A stretch of 64,000 bases of DNA from Neelides folsomi. Lineage: Eukaryota > Arthropoda > Collembola > Neelipleona > Neelidae. The first letter of the stretch is position 1. Every line of letters begins with the position of its first letter. Below, piece after piece: positions 52,101 through 61,992 of the stretch. The position numbers and the translations under genes were made by a program. Below the pieces are notes generated by a model. The model did no database searches. It saw only the letters and a list, made by a program, of their open reading frames with translations, and was not told where the DNA came from. The stretch covers positions 1-64,000 of the forward strand of contig JAQGBZ010000305.1 in the NCBI GenBank assembly GCA_034687125.1, in the 5' to 3' direction.

Positions 52101-54967
52101 GGTTTGAAAAGAACAAAAGAGTTTGGATTTCCATTCAGAATTTCCTCATATTTTGATCCTCCAAGGAAATTGAAATTTGATGAAGAAGATGAAAATGATG
52201 AAGATCAACAGAGCGGAAATTTAGTTGATGGATCTTCCATTGTTTTGGGTCCCTTTGTGTGTAATGAGGAGAAAGCTGAGAGGTTGAGCCTTCAATTCTC
52301 CCATTACCACTCAAATGATTTTCAGATCATCTCAAACTAAATTACTCAAAGTCATCCGATGAATTAAATGATTGGTCTACAAAGGAAACTTTACTTAAGG
52401 TATACTTATATCTAACTATTAACTATATTCAAATTCCTGAAATTCCAAACCGACCATTTCGGTCTCAGCTATTAAACCTATTAAACTTCTACGTGGAATT
52501 CTTAAAGTTAATTGTTATATTTCTTAAACTCCACAATCTCATCAATTCACCAATTAAATCACCAATTAATAAACACAGTTTCTTCAATTTAAATAAAAGA
52601 GCTCTCATTGGTTATTGTAAGTGAAGATTTTAAAATTCAAACCCAAACCAATTTTATTTATGATGGAAAGTTGTTAAAATAAAATAAAATTACTTGAAAT
52701 CAAAATATGCAAATTTGCTCTATTTGAAATTCCCACGTGTTGCTAAATATTGCTCTAAAAGCTATATAATTAATTACGGCAATTAATTAATTAATTCTGC
52801 TACGCGAATTATCTTGAAATTAAGCACATGATGTCAATGTCGCTCAATCTTACTATAAATGTGGGAAATTTCAAAATTTAAATCTAGACTACTAAATCCT
52901 GCTACTAGATTAAATCCTGCTACTAGGCTAAAACCTGCTCTGTCTAAAACCTGCGAAAAGCGTTAAAATATTCAAAAATGTTACTTGATCTCTTGAAGCG
53001 GATGATTTTGTGCTTTCGACGACGATTCTCGTTTCTCCATTGGCCTTTGACCTTCTTTTAGCTCCATGTGAGATGAATAGAATTCTGGCGATGAGTCCGT
53101 AGAGGACGACGGAGAGAAGCAGCGGGAAAACGTAAAAGAGGAAAATATCCGTCAAGAAGAACCCCAGATATGCTTGGCGGGAGTATTTGAATCCGCAAGC
53201 TTCCACACGGGAGTATCCTTTGTACGGGTAAGGTTTCGTCGTCGTGAGTGTGAGCCAAGGAGAACAATAAACCACGGCAAAGACCCAAACACCAAAAATG
53301 ATTTTCTTCGCCCTCGCCACCGTACACATCGCTTGGGCCTTCATTGGGTGACAAATGGCAATATAACGCTGGGAAAAGAAAAGAAAGTTTGATTACATTT
53401 CCTATACAAAGATAGGTATTTTATATATTTCCTATACCTTGCCTATAAGTAATTGATACTTTCATTTCCTCTTCTTTATTAACATCTTAATACACTTTTT
53501 ATTCTCTCATTACTTATAGTCAATTTATTACGCTGGAAAAAATAATCCTATATTCTACTGTTGGAGAAATAGCTATACAGCCTATATAAGTATAAAATAA
53601 TAAGTATTTGTTAATACAATATAATATAATTGTGTACTAAATGTATAGGCATTGAATTTTTTATATTGAATATTAGAATGGATGAATTAATAAAAGGAAG
53701 TATGTAATGTATTAAGTATGTATTTAATATACAGTAATGTATTAGGTAAGTATGTTTAATATAGTATATATCTCGATATTATATATATTATAATATTATA
53801 AATCTTTGTATAAAAAAGAGCAGATTGCTTAAACATCCGTCGTCTAATAGAGAAACAAATCTCCCAAGACACGAACCCAAACTTTTTTTGTCCAATTCTT
53901 TAACTTTCCCTTTACAAATCCTCTTTCTTTCAAAGTAATTTGATTTATTCGGTTTAATCTTTACCAACTTTTCCGATGTAAAGACCAAGTTTAGTATTAA
54001 AGTATTATTAAAACATTAGAGATCCTCATACATTTTTCAACTATTATTTTACCATATAAGAATAATACTCACTGTCAGTATAATACATACAATATATACA
54101 CCATATCCATATACTGTAATACTATTTAATATTTAATATCCATTCAATATAGTATTATAATATTAATATTGAATCTTAAGAAATTGCTATTTGCTATATA
54201 ACGTATATAATTTCTTAAGATTGGGCTAAGTAACATTAAGTAAATATAGAGGAATTAACATTTATTATATATGTTGTAATAGACATTAATCTTAATTAAT
54301 TAAACAAGCCTAATTATACAAAGTTTCTAATGGAAATTTATATCTTGTTAAATTGCTAATAAATGTTCATTTGGAGTTAAATTGGGGATTTAATTAAGAT
54401 TTAGCTTATAAGTGGAATTTAAATTATTTAATGGTGAAGAATAAATGGCGAAATTACCTCGACTGTGAAAGCAGTTAAAGAGAGAGCCGAAGCATTGATT
54501 CCAAGATTTTGAAAGAAGATGAAGACCGAACATCCAATTTGTCCCCAAATCCATTGATTCCCAATGAGGTAATAAGAAATGATTTCATTTGGAACCGAAG
54601 CGAGCAAAACGACACAATCGGCGGCTGCCAAAGAGACCAAATAACAATTTGTGGGCGAGTGCATGGAACGAGTTCTGGCGACCACGAAGACGACCATCAG
54701 ATTCCCAAGGAGACCGACGAGGAAAACGATGCCTTGGAACAAAGTGCCAACGATGCGATATGTATAGGAATAATATTCAGGGTCATGTTGGGTCCGCCAG
54801 TGGTCGACAATTCTCGAGCAGTTTGGATCGGATTCGAAGAAATTGGCATGTAAAGTGTCGTTGGGGAAAATGGTTTCATTGTTGGCTTCTCGGGATTTGA
54901 GTGAGGAGAAAAACGAAATTAAATTTGTTTCGTTGCAATCTTCTAATAAACTCGATAAATTCTCCAT
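40110..54967 (-). CDS. TRH/EFLamide-type neuropeptide G-protein-coupled receptor
   Basis: Four coding exons join in phase: 54967-54458, 53368-52985, 43483-43323 and 40374-40110, giving 439 residues. It is a class A GPCR closest, by recognition, to the thyrotropin-releasing hormone receptor, whose arthropod relatives bind EFLamide/EFLGamide-type peptides. The N-terminus has several N-glycosylation sites. TM1-2: LLGNLMVVFVVARTRSMHSP then TNCYLVSLAAAD. TM3: FQNLGINASALSLTAFTVER, with ERY replacing DRY, then IAICHPMKAQAM. Disulfide cysteines are in WGQIGC and VEACGF. TM6 is AIFAVLWLPYRGLLVYNS. TM7 is YINSAINPILYN, the NPxxY motif being split by intron 3. The ICL3/TM6 exon begins VVKMLVMVV. The cytoplasmic tail holds three cysteines (possible palmitoylation). 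It should signal through Gq at the neuronal or target-cell membrane, by family. Introns are 1.1, 9.5 and 2.9 kb. Confidence 0.92.
40375..43322 (-). other. Receptor intron 3
   Basis: AT-rich intron with TATA-rich microsatellite-like DNA at 41160-41330 and 41460-41780. A plus-strand frame at 41917-42282 (contains FKCSKCSNDLLQ and a spaced Cys/His pattern) and a minus-strand frame at 42915-43118 are open but unrecognised; I did not call them genes. A short hairpin element at 43168-43243 is listed separately. Confidence 0.5.
43168..43243. mobile_element. Miniature hairpin MITE (72 bases plus TA)
   Basis: Left arm CAGGGTGGGCCATAAGTTGC and right arm, reverse-complemented, CAGGCTGGGCTATAAGTTGC are nearly identical and are flanked by TA (43168-43169 and 43242-43243). 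Only about 16 unpaired bases remain between the arms. CAGGGTG...CATAAGT ends are typical of arthropod Tc1/mariner relatives. It is essentially two terminal repeats fused back to back. Confidence 0.8.
46569..46738. repeat. Perfect 70-base inverted repeat (large palindrome)
   Basis: Left arm 46569-46638 and right arm 46669-46738 are exact reverse complements over all 70 bases, checked base by base, around a 30-base spacer. The arms are AT-rich but not simple repeats (CATAGTAGCATATAATATAA inside). No flanking target duplication or coding sequence is seen. Confidence 0.92.
50310..50910 (+). CDS. DNAL4: Dynein light chain 4, axonemal (LC8 superfamily)
   Basis: Three exons join in phase: 50310-50408, 50497-50580 and 50746-50910, giving 115 residues, close to the usual length (about 105). 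After a Glu-rich N-terminal extension come IATYPLIK, DMPEDTKPEIVDLVAGAIEK, KAIKEEMDKLYGPHWHVAVG and EGFGFEVTHQKDHLLYMFIN, ending LGIVLWKCS. The WHVxVGEGFGFEVTH block and the C-terminal WKCS are diagnostic of DNAL4 within the LC8 family. The small protein dimerises and serves as a subunit of axonemal (outer-arm) or cytoplasmic dynein, by family knowledge. Start chosen because it is the first ATG in frame. The gene lies wholly within intron 2 of the receptor gene on the opposite strand. Confidence 0.92.
51038..51091. repeat. 16-base perfect inverted repeat downstream of DNAL4
   Basis: CGAACCTCCCATTGAA (51038-51053) pairs exactly with TTCAATGGGAGGTTCG (51076-51091) across a 22-base loop. It lies about 130 bases past the DNAL4 stop, likely in its 3' UTR, inside a run of AACCTTCAA-like repeats. 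Confidence 0.7.
52889..52953. repeat. Four-copy tandem repeat, unit about 18 bases
   Basis: Copies of CTACTAGATTAAATCCTG and variants start at 52889, 52902, 52920 and 52938. It begins about 30 bases inside the intron from the donor of receptor exon 2 (minus strand). Confidence 0.65.
53369..54457 (-). other. Receptor intron 1
   Basis: AT-rich. Contains a 14-base perfect hairpin, AATCTTAAGAAATT (54172-54185) with AATTTCTTAAGATT (54209-54222). The open frame 53788-53988 is not supported. Confidence 0.5.
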
Positions 54968-55821
54968 TTTAATTCTTTATGTTGGGGTATAATTAATTAC
55001 AATTTTTAATTACAATTTTAATATTAAAAATTACTTAATAATTTTATTTTTATTACATTTAAATGGATCTTTAAATACTTAAATATAATCTTTTAAAATA
55101 TAACAATCACGGTAAAGACGGTAATTACAGTAGAATTTTGAAATATGAATCCGGCGATTTAATAATAAAAAATATTTTAATTTAATTGTTTATTTTATAT
55201 CAATTTGTTAATTATTTCTAAGTTAATGGTTTTTAAGTTTTTTGTACAATTTGCCAAAATGCCAAAATAATAAAATTGAGTAAAAGCGAAGGGGTGAAAT
55301 GAGAGGAGAAAGTTTCCCGTTCAGAATGAAAGTCGGGCGAGGAATGAAGTGGAAATTGAATGTGGAGAGAATTTGAGTCAACACACACGCGCCGAAACTC
55401 ACATAATACCGGTCAGCTTTTATTACAACAATTTTGTGCAGAATCGGCTTTATTTTAATTCCATTTGAAGATTTTCTTTTACCTGTACGACACCATTCCA
55501 AATTGCATTATTTTTATTAAGTGTATATAACCCTTTAGCCTTTAAGTCTTAAATATAAAAAATCAATATGGATGATATTTAAACTAAGAAACTTTTTTTT
55601 ATTATTAATTTACTAACAATAACAAGTTAATTAATAATGTTACTTTATTAACAATAATTGTACTTCCGTTATATAAATTAACAGATATTTTTTTCGACCA
55701 AAAATAACCTCAGGTAATTTATAGTAATGATAAATATTATTTATATGTAATTATTATTATTTACAGTATTTTATTTTTAATTATTTTTATTATCTAAAAT
55801 ACTATTCTTTTGTGTGCACAT
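54968..55821. other. Receptor gene upstream flank
   Basis: Presumably holds the 5' UTR and promoter of the receptor gene (minus strand); no TATA/initiator pair is recognisable. The minus-strand frame at 55223-55501 has no homology that I see. Confidence 0.35.
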
Positions 55822-56109
55822 ATTTATGCTTAATTTTTTTATTGATTGACCGGTTATAAAATAAAATTTCACATAATAATAAGACAAATCCAATAAAATT
55901 TAGAAAAACCATTAAGGTTCAAATTGTTCGTCTAAAAGCGTACGAAGAATTATTTTCTAAAAATGAAGCAAGATCTTTAAAATTGCAATCAAATGTCACA
56001 TTTTCATTTAATTTAATGGTTTTTCTAAATTTTATTGGATTTGTCATAATAGTATTGGAAAATTTATTTTATAACCAATCAATCAATACATTATTAATTA
56101 AGCATAAAT
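55822..56109. mobile_element. Foldback MITE-like element, about 288 bases
   Basis: Inverted arms of about 95-100 bases: left from TTTATGCTTAATTTTTTTAT (55823) to AGAAAAACCATTA, right mirrored, ending TTAATTAAGCATAAA (56108). The inner parts (GACAAATCCAATAAAATTTA, GAAAAACCATTA) are nearly identical; the outer parts differ at some sites. A central 80 bases contain AAATTGTTCGTCTAAAAGCG, reminiscent of a transposase start but too short to assign. Family unknown. Confidence 0.7.
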
Positions 56110-57080
56110 GCGTGTTTTAATGTTATGGATTTATAAGTTTTTTTCTGACGAGTGTAATCATATTGTTAATTGTAAAGTCCCAATCCAAAGTTCCATTTAT
56201 AACTTTTAAGTATATTTATGTAACTACACTTACCTAAAAGAGATATAATTCTTAAAGTTATGATGAGTCACATCAAGATTGATTAGATTATTTCCTTAAA
56301 TGTTTCAAATAAAATTGAAGGTCATTGGTCAACGGAGACAAATAAACATTTTGAGATAACGATCCAAATGTCTATTTGGGTCTTGGGAGGAATCCATTTC
56401 CTTACGGCCATTAGTATTGACCATTTGAGTTAATTTAGCTTAAAATGCCTGATATTTTAAATTCTAATGCTGCTAAATGGGCTAAGAATCCCATTCATAC
56501 AGTAAGGTAAAATCATTTCGTTCCATTACTTGTAATAATAATGCATATTTTATAATATTTCCCTTTAGAAGCTAATCACTAATTATTATTTGTTTCAATC
56601 TTTCAACCACCAACGATGATATTCTTAAGAGTTTTGTATAAAAAGAAATAATCCAAATGTTTCATTATAGCTCAAAGGTTTGTTAAATCCTATTTTATTT
56701 CAATGAAAGATAAATACACATCATACAGTACCATATCTATACATGTGAATATACATAGTATGTCAGTATTTTAGTATATATGAAATCCTTATTTTAAATC
56801 CATGTTGATTACAAATTCCTTCGTTTGTAGCATCACTTATTACTATTACAAATAAATTACATTTAAGTAGTACTATGTATAATATTTATCTATTTGCAAA
56901 ATATTAACTAATTTGAAAAGTTTGTTATAAAAATAATTTTAAATTATTATAATCGACTTTTTATATATGTTCATTGGTTCTTCATAGCCATAACCTTTTC
57001 ATCAATAAATTGTGTCTATTCATCACTAATTTAAATTAACTCAAGAATTTTTTTAATTGAATTCATCTCATTTTTTTGTT
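56110..57080. other. Intergenic with one exon-like segment
   Basis: At about 56445-56510 an ATG opens MPDILNSNAAKWAKNPIHTV and meets a donor-like GTAAAA. No matching downstream exon was found, so it is not called. The rest is AT-rich without features. Confidence 0.35.
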
Positions 57081-57890
57081 ATGGATACATTCCATCAAAT
57101 TCCTGCCGTAAATGATGAAGTTGAAGTAAACGTAAAGTTAGTTTGATCTTTTAAATTCTCACAGTAGTGTAAAATATTTAAAATAATCATTTCCCTATTT
57201 CTTAGTAAATACTAACCAAGGTTAAATCAACAATATAAATATTATATGATAATAACCATAAAGGTAATTAAGTATTTATAGTTAATTGTGTTATTTAAGA
57301 AAACATGAAAATTGAAATCCACTACAATTAAATAATCAATTTGTAAATATGTATATTGGGGATTAACTACCTTTTTTATTGTTTAATAATCGAATAACCA
57401 ATTGTGAAGCGTCCATATCTAACCTCAAAGTTAGGATATTCTTGAAATTGCTGTAAATTTAAGGTTTTCGGCAATTGAAGCGACTCTTCAACGGCATGAA
57501 TTGTAAGAAAAAATATTTAATATTAATCACTTCTTAAGGAACCCAGTATTTTATACCTACTATAAGTCCCTTAATGTTTTTTCTTGACCACTCAAAATGT
57601 TAAGTACACATTATATGTCAAATAAGCTATAAAGTCCTCATGCCTACTATACTAATATTAATATGTAAACCTAAATTTTGCTAATAATTTATAGAATGCT
57701 TGAGGGAATGGCTAGACAAATTCAAATGGGTAGTCAAATTGAAGCCATTGCCAGACACACCAGAATGCACTTACCGGGAATGGTTTTAAACGTTGGCCCA
57801 AATGCTGTCCCCGTCGTCCAAAATGGATTTGAAGAAGGGAACGATTGGGACAACATTGAGTTGGATGAAATCCAATTGATGGAACCGTAA
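57081..57890 (+). CDS. Small three-exon gene, 96 residues (unrecognised)
   Basis: Exons 57081-57136, 57464-57502 and 57695-57890 join in phase (donors AA|GTTAGT and TT|GTAAGA; acceptors TTTAAG and TTATAG). The product begins MDTFHQIPAVNDEVEVNVKF, continues with a likely amphipathic or coiled-coil helix (SAIEATLQRHELMLEGMARQ, IQMGSQIEAIARHTRMHLPG) and ends acidic (EEGNDWDNIELDEIQLMEP). A poly(A) signal follows the stop by about 60 bases, which supports a real transcript. It has no signal peptide or membrane segment; small size and one helix suggest a subunit of a complex. I do not recognise the family. Confidence 0.6.
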
Positions 57891-57950
57891 ACTATGTAAA
57901 TATCTACACAAATTGAATCTGAAAAGTTTAATCTGAAATATTGTAAATAG

Positions 57951-57956
57951 AATAAA
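57951..57956 (+). terminator. Poly(A) signal of the small three-exon gene
   Basis: AATAAA about 60 bases after the TAA at 57888-57890. Confidence 0.55.
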
Positions 57957-59100
57957 ATTTGTTCAATAGATGATTTTTTTAAAAGATAATATGTTTAGAA
58001 AAAATATCTGTTTAAATTAAATTGTCGTTTAACTAAATTATTAAATCCCCTTTGTTTATTTCATTAAATAAAAATTTAATTACCCGTAGCTATATAATCT
58101 TGTCTTTATATATTATTCAGGGTATTTTAATTTAACTCATAAAAACTAATCTATTTAAATCTTGTAATCATCACTCACTTTAAGTTTCAGGATAAATTTA
58201 TAATTTGATTTCTATATTTCAATATCAATATTCACCAAATCTCTTTATTCATATCATTGACTTGAATAATTCTCAATCAAGATCAGGTTCTTAACAGCGT
58301 AAATATTTCAATTTCTCTTTCTTTGGCCGTTCGAGAATTGGAAGTGTGAAATGATAAAAAAATGTTAAATCCACACATCGCTCTCTCCAAAGCAAATAAA
58401 ACTCTTCTTCACGTCTCAATAAATCCATTTTCCTCACAATCCGACCAATTTCTCTCACAGAGAACATCTCTCTATTTTACACATATATCCCAATCTCAAT
58501 CCTATTTATCTATCTCAATTCAAACCAACAATTATCATTCATTAGAAATCCTCAATGATAAATCTTCATTTTTCTCATAATACTTACAGTAATATAATAC
58601 ATATATTAAGTATATGAAGAAATGTATTTAAAATAGAGATGTTCCTCTTTACAATTCACAGTGTATTGTATGTATATGATAATTTCATATAATTTACCTC
58701 CACTTAACCTCAATACTGTAAAGTATACATAGTCTATATACATTTATTATATTTATATATTTGTGTGTCTGTTTTTTATATATGTCTTATAACTTCTTAT
58801 ATGCGTTCATTCATACATATTGATATTTCCTTATGTAGTTAAAGGGATTTTTAAGATTTATAATTTAACGTTAACAAGTTTCTGTTTTTGTAGATATGAA
58901 AAAGATAAAGTTTAAGTTCATCTCATTAGGAATCGGAAGCGTAAAGGAGGATTGTGGGAAATTTGTTATTAGCAGTTTGGGTGAGTGGCGGTGAGAGGAA
59001 AAGTGGAGTTGGATTTCTCTGGTGCACCATGGTGCGTTTTCGGGTAATTGGAGCGGAGCATTTCCCCTCCACCTGCTCCGACCCATGTGGAACCACGGGC
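57957..59100. other. Intergenic
   Basis: AT-rich to about 58900, then a GC-richer segment (58920-59100) that leads into the cuticle-type gene and probably carries its promoter. Open frames across 58871-59120 on both strands are overlapping shadows with no domain. Confidence 0.45.
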
Positions 59101-59108
59101 TTAAAAGG
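59101..59108 (+). promoter_or_regulatory. TATA-like box of the cuticle-type gene
   Basis: TTAAAAGG lies 46 bases before the ATG; an initiator-like TCAACTTCA follows at 59121-59129. The spacing is slightly short but plausible, giving a 5' UTR of about 20-25 bases. Confidence 0.3.
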
Positions 59109-59146
59109 AGATCCTTCCAATCAACTTCATTATTTCTCCTCCAACG

Positions 59147-60040
59147 ATGTTGTTACCGTTTTTGTGTCTCGCGCTTTCGGCCTTCGCTCTCGCGTCTCAT
59201 CACCACCAAGGAAATTTCCAATACGCGAACGTTCCAGCTTACGGTCATTATGAGTTTGGATACCATAGGTATAAATTACAAATATAATAGTCCAATTAAT
59301 TTATGTATTCAATTCAAATTATAACTTTAAATAAAATTAATTATTGAATAAATGTTTAATTTAAATATTGAATTTCTTTTTAGAGGAAATCCGTCTCATT
59401 ATACTTCAAGATACGAACAAGCTCATAATTGGAGATTCAGAACAAAAGTAAAAGAAGTTTGATTTATTAATAATTAAATAAAACAAAATATTTTTTAATT
59501 AAATACCTAACAATTACTATCAACTAAATAACTAATAAGATAAGAAAGCAAATAATCCAATAATTTATTAATATACTTAATTATTATTATATGTAAATAA
59601 TTTAAAAACTTAATAATTAATTAATAATTTATACAATAAAAGTAAAATAATAACAAAGAATAAATTTTGTAATTGAAATTTCAATGCCTATTTAAATAAA
59701 TAAAAACATTTATTGATAATAATATTTTTATCATAACACGATGTTTTTGAAATATTAATAATATTTAAAAGACAATAAATATAAATGTTATTTATTAACT
59801 TTATAGGTGAGATGGGGAGACAAATATGGAGGATATGGAGAACATTATTACGATTACAACCACGCAGACAAGGGCCATCATGGGAAAGGAAAGGGCCATG
59901 GTTACGGTGGGCATGGACATGGTCACGGCCATGGTCACGGACATGGTCATGGTTACGGTCATCATGGGCATCATGGGGCTTTTAGTGAAGACACCCCAGT
60001 CAAAGTTTCTCCAACCAACAATCAACAAATTGAAACCTAA
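59147..60040 (+). CDS. Secreted His/Gly-rich cuticle-type structural protein
   Basis: Exons 59147-59268, 59384-59447 and 59807-60040 join in phase, giving 139 residues. The N-terminus LLPFLCLALSAFALA is a signal peptide with likely cleavage before SHHHQG. The mature core, YEFGYHRGNPSHYTSRYEQA, HNWRFRTKVRWGDKYGGYGE and HYYDYNHADKG, resembles the aromatic-rich, basic chitin-associated domains of arthropod cuticle proteins (Y-x-F-G-Y...G...Y). I assign it as cuticle-type from this resemblance, not from a certain family match. It is followed by a GHGHGH repeat (59882-59980) of about 30 residues that could bind metal ions or cross-link, and a short tail ending NNQQIET. Expression would be epidermal, by inference. 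Confidence 0.75.
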
Positions 60041-60223
60041 TTTTATCAACTAAATTAATTGAAACCCAATTTGTCTAAGATGTGTTTCGCGACAATTCAG
60101 AACAGAAATCTCCCTTTGTTCATTTAATGTTTAAACTCCCTTGTTATTTGTTTGCAACTTTTATTTCTGTCTTCTTCAAATGTTGATTAATGTAAATGTC
60201 TTAATATTGTTATTATTTTTGCA

Positions 60224-60229
60224 AATAAA
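60224..60229 (+). terminator. Poly(A) signal of the cuticle-type gene
   Basis: AATAAA about 185 bases after the stop. Confidence 0.55.
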
Positions 60230-61278
60230 TTTTATCCTACATATTATGGGATATATTTTTAGTTATCAAAACATTCCTTAATGAAAACTTGCCTCTATGG
60301 TTTAATTATCATTATAAATACATTAAATTTATAGTTCATACTAGATTAATTTTAATATAAGTGCTACAACAATCATGATTATAACAATAATAATTTGATA
60401 ATTTAATTTTTTTACTCCATCGACTCTAATTGAAAGATTAATTTTTAATATAAAAAATATTTTTAAAATTTAAATACGTAATATGCATATTTCTAAATTT
60501 ATCGAATTATTAGCGTTAAATCATATAATCTTGTTGCCTCTTCAAGAATTTTACAAAATGAAATTATTTTGCCCGAAATGCTCGGGCGCTTTATTGTGCA
60601 ATAATTGTACTGAGAATGAGCTACAAAAGCGAGCGAGCTTTTGCTTTATACCTATTTATTCAATAAATATGTTTAGTCATTTATTACTTTTATACATTTA
60701 ATTTACTCGTCAAATTTAATAGATTTTATAAATAGATTTAATTGTTTTTCAGCCAAAATTCTGAAATCGACAGTGGTAACCATATAGTAAAACTAAAGGT
60801 AAGAAAAAGATTAAATTATGTATGTATGTTTAAAATTATTATAAAACCTTGTCCATTTTAAAATATTTTATTATAGATGAAAAGAAAATTGGTGTTAAAA
60901 GAAAGCGTCTGGGTAAAGGGTCGAAAATTGAACGAAAAATTGTTCAAATCGAAGCTTGTGTAAGTCATAAATATAATTATAAATATCTTTGTGTAACTAT
61001 GAATATCTTTAGTTTATATGTTCAAAACTAATGATCGAAATGAACCATTTTAAAAGATAATTCCAGCTTGTGAAATCGACGACGAAAACCCCATTGATGA
61101 GGAAATGGCTTATGGAAATTTACTAAGAAGGGACATTTCACAACCTAGTTGTAAAAATGCTACCAGGGTAAAAATTCAATAAAAAAAATAATATTTCCTA
61201 AAGTAATATTAATTAATTTTTTGATTATTTGAAATTTTGTTATGGATATTTAATATTAATTTTATTTTTTGAAATAGA
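60230..61278 (+). other. Exon-like segments of uncertain gene, 60.5-61.2 kb
   Basis: Segments with good splice borders occur at 60753-60798 (QNSEIDSGNHIVKLK), 60877-60959 (EKKIGVKRKRLGKGSKIERK or KRKLVLKESVWVKGRKLNEK) and 61067-61167 (CEIDDENPIDEEMAYGNLLR). Phases do not chain without a stop, so no single gene model works. A frame near 60558 has a zinc-ribbon-like FCPKCSGALLCNNC. These may be decayed upstream exons of the carrier at 61279-61992 or unrelated. Confidence 0.3.
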
Positions 61279-61992
61279 AAATAGCTCCATGCAGCGACAT
61301 TATTGTCAAAGTTGATATAAACGGATCTATTGCAACATGGGATCGGATGAAAACTGCAAATTAAAAAGACTTATAAGAGAATGTTCGTCAAAAATGGAAC
61401 GTAAAAGGGTCGAATTGTTTCAATCAACCTGGTCAAAGATAAAAAAAGGTGGTGTGAAAAATAAATTAATTCAATCAAAAAGTTGCTGTAGGGAATTGGG
61501 ACAATTCAAAGTTTTTCTTCACTTTGTATGCAATAATTGGAGCAAATGTGGCGAAAATTCTGAATATGCCAATTGATGTTACAAAAACAAGAATGCAGGT
61601 GGGGAAAGATTTATAATGCTAAAGACCATACTTATAACTATAAATTTTAATCGTAATTAAAGAAAATAATTTGGATTAATAAAATGATAGTGTTTGACAT
61701 TAGAGCTTAGATTCTCACTTTTACCGGAATAGTTGGCATTGCTTAACTCAAATATACAAATTAAATGGATTTAGAGGGTGAGACATTATAGAAATGTTAA
61801 ATCAAAGATATTATGCAAATTAAATTTAATGTCAATTAAATTAACTGTAATTATGTATAATGTATAATTGAGGTAAATATTTCCAGATTGTATCGTGGCT
61901 TGGTTGTTCGGATGTTGAGGATTTCAATCGAATCTTTTGCTTTCTTTTACTTCTTTGATGCTATTTCAGATGCTCTTGACTTATTTGAATGA
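61279..61992 (+). pseudogene. Mitochondrial carrier (SLC25, UCP4-like) fragment, probably decayed
   Basis: Three exons at the end read well in phase: about 61512-61598, 61704-61777 and 61887-61992. They encode FFFTLYAIIGANVAKILNMP and IDVTKTRMQ (the third-repeat signature PxDxxKTRMQ of mitochondrial carriers), then SHFYRNSWHCLTQIYKLNGF and RGLYRGLVVRMLRIS, ending in TM6 and a stop. This order (PxD..K.R, then NGFRGLYRG, then R.LR) is the classic carrier half-repeat and is closest by eye to UCP4/SLC25A27. Upstream at 61279 a frame gives KIAPCSDIIVKVDING, like the second-repeat signature, but the second repeat changes frame at least twice before 61512 and the first repeat is not found. That suggests a pseudogene or a fragment; a sequencing error is another possibility. 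Confidence 0.6.

Larger units (their letters stand above)
43484..52984 (-). other. Receptor intron 2 (9.5 kb), contains the nested DNAL4 gene
   Basis: Apart from DNAL4 (50310-50910, plus strand) this intron holds a tandem repeat near 44270-44335 (GGATAAAATGCT-like, about 14 bases), the perfect 70-base inverted repeat at 46569-46738, a (TA)n run at 48091-48115, a hairpin at 51038-51091 and a four-copy tandem at 52889-52953. A plus-strand frame at 52104-52340 (FDEEDENDEDQQ) is open but unrecognised. Confidence 0.6.

Noticed and set aside
52104-52340. Plus-strand frame with acidic run FDEEDENDEDQQ
   Set aside because: No homologue recognised and no splice partners; kept only as a note in the intron description.
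54509-54900. Plus-strand frames opposite receptor exon 1
   Set aside because: Antisense shadows of the GPCR exon.
59785-60053. Alternative frames with Trp/Ser or Met/Thr repeats over the histidine repeat
   Set aside because: Frame shadows of the GHGH repeat; only the frame continuing from the signal-peptide exon splices in phase.
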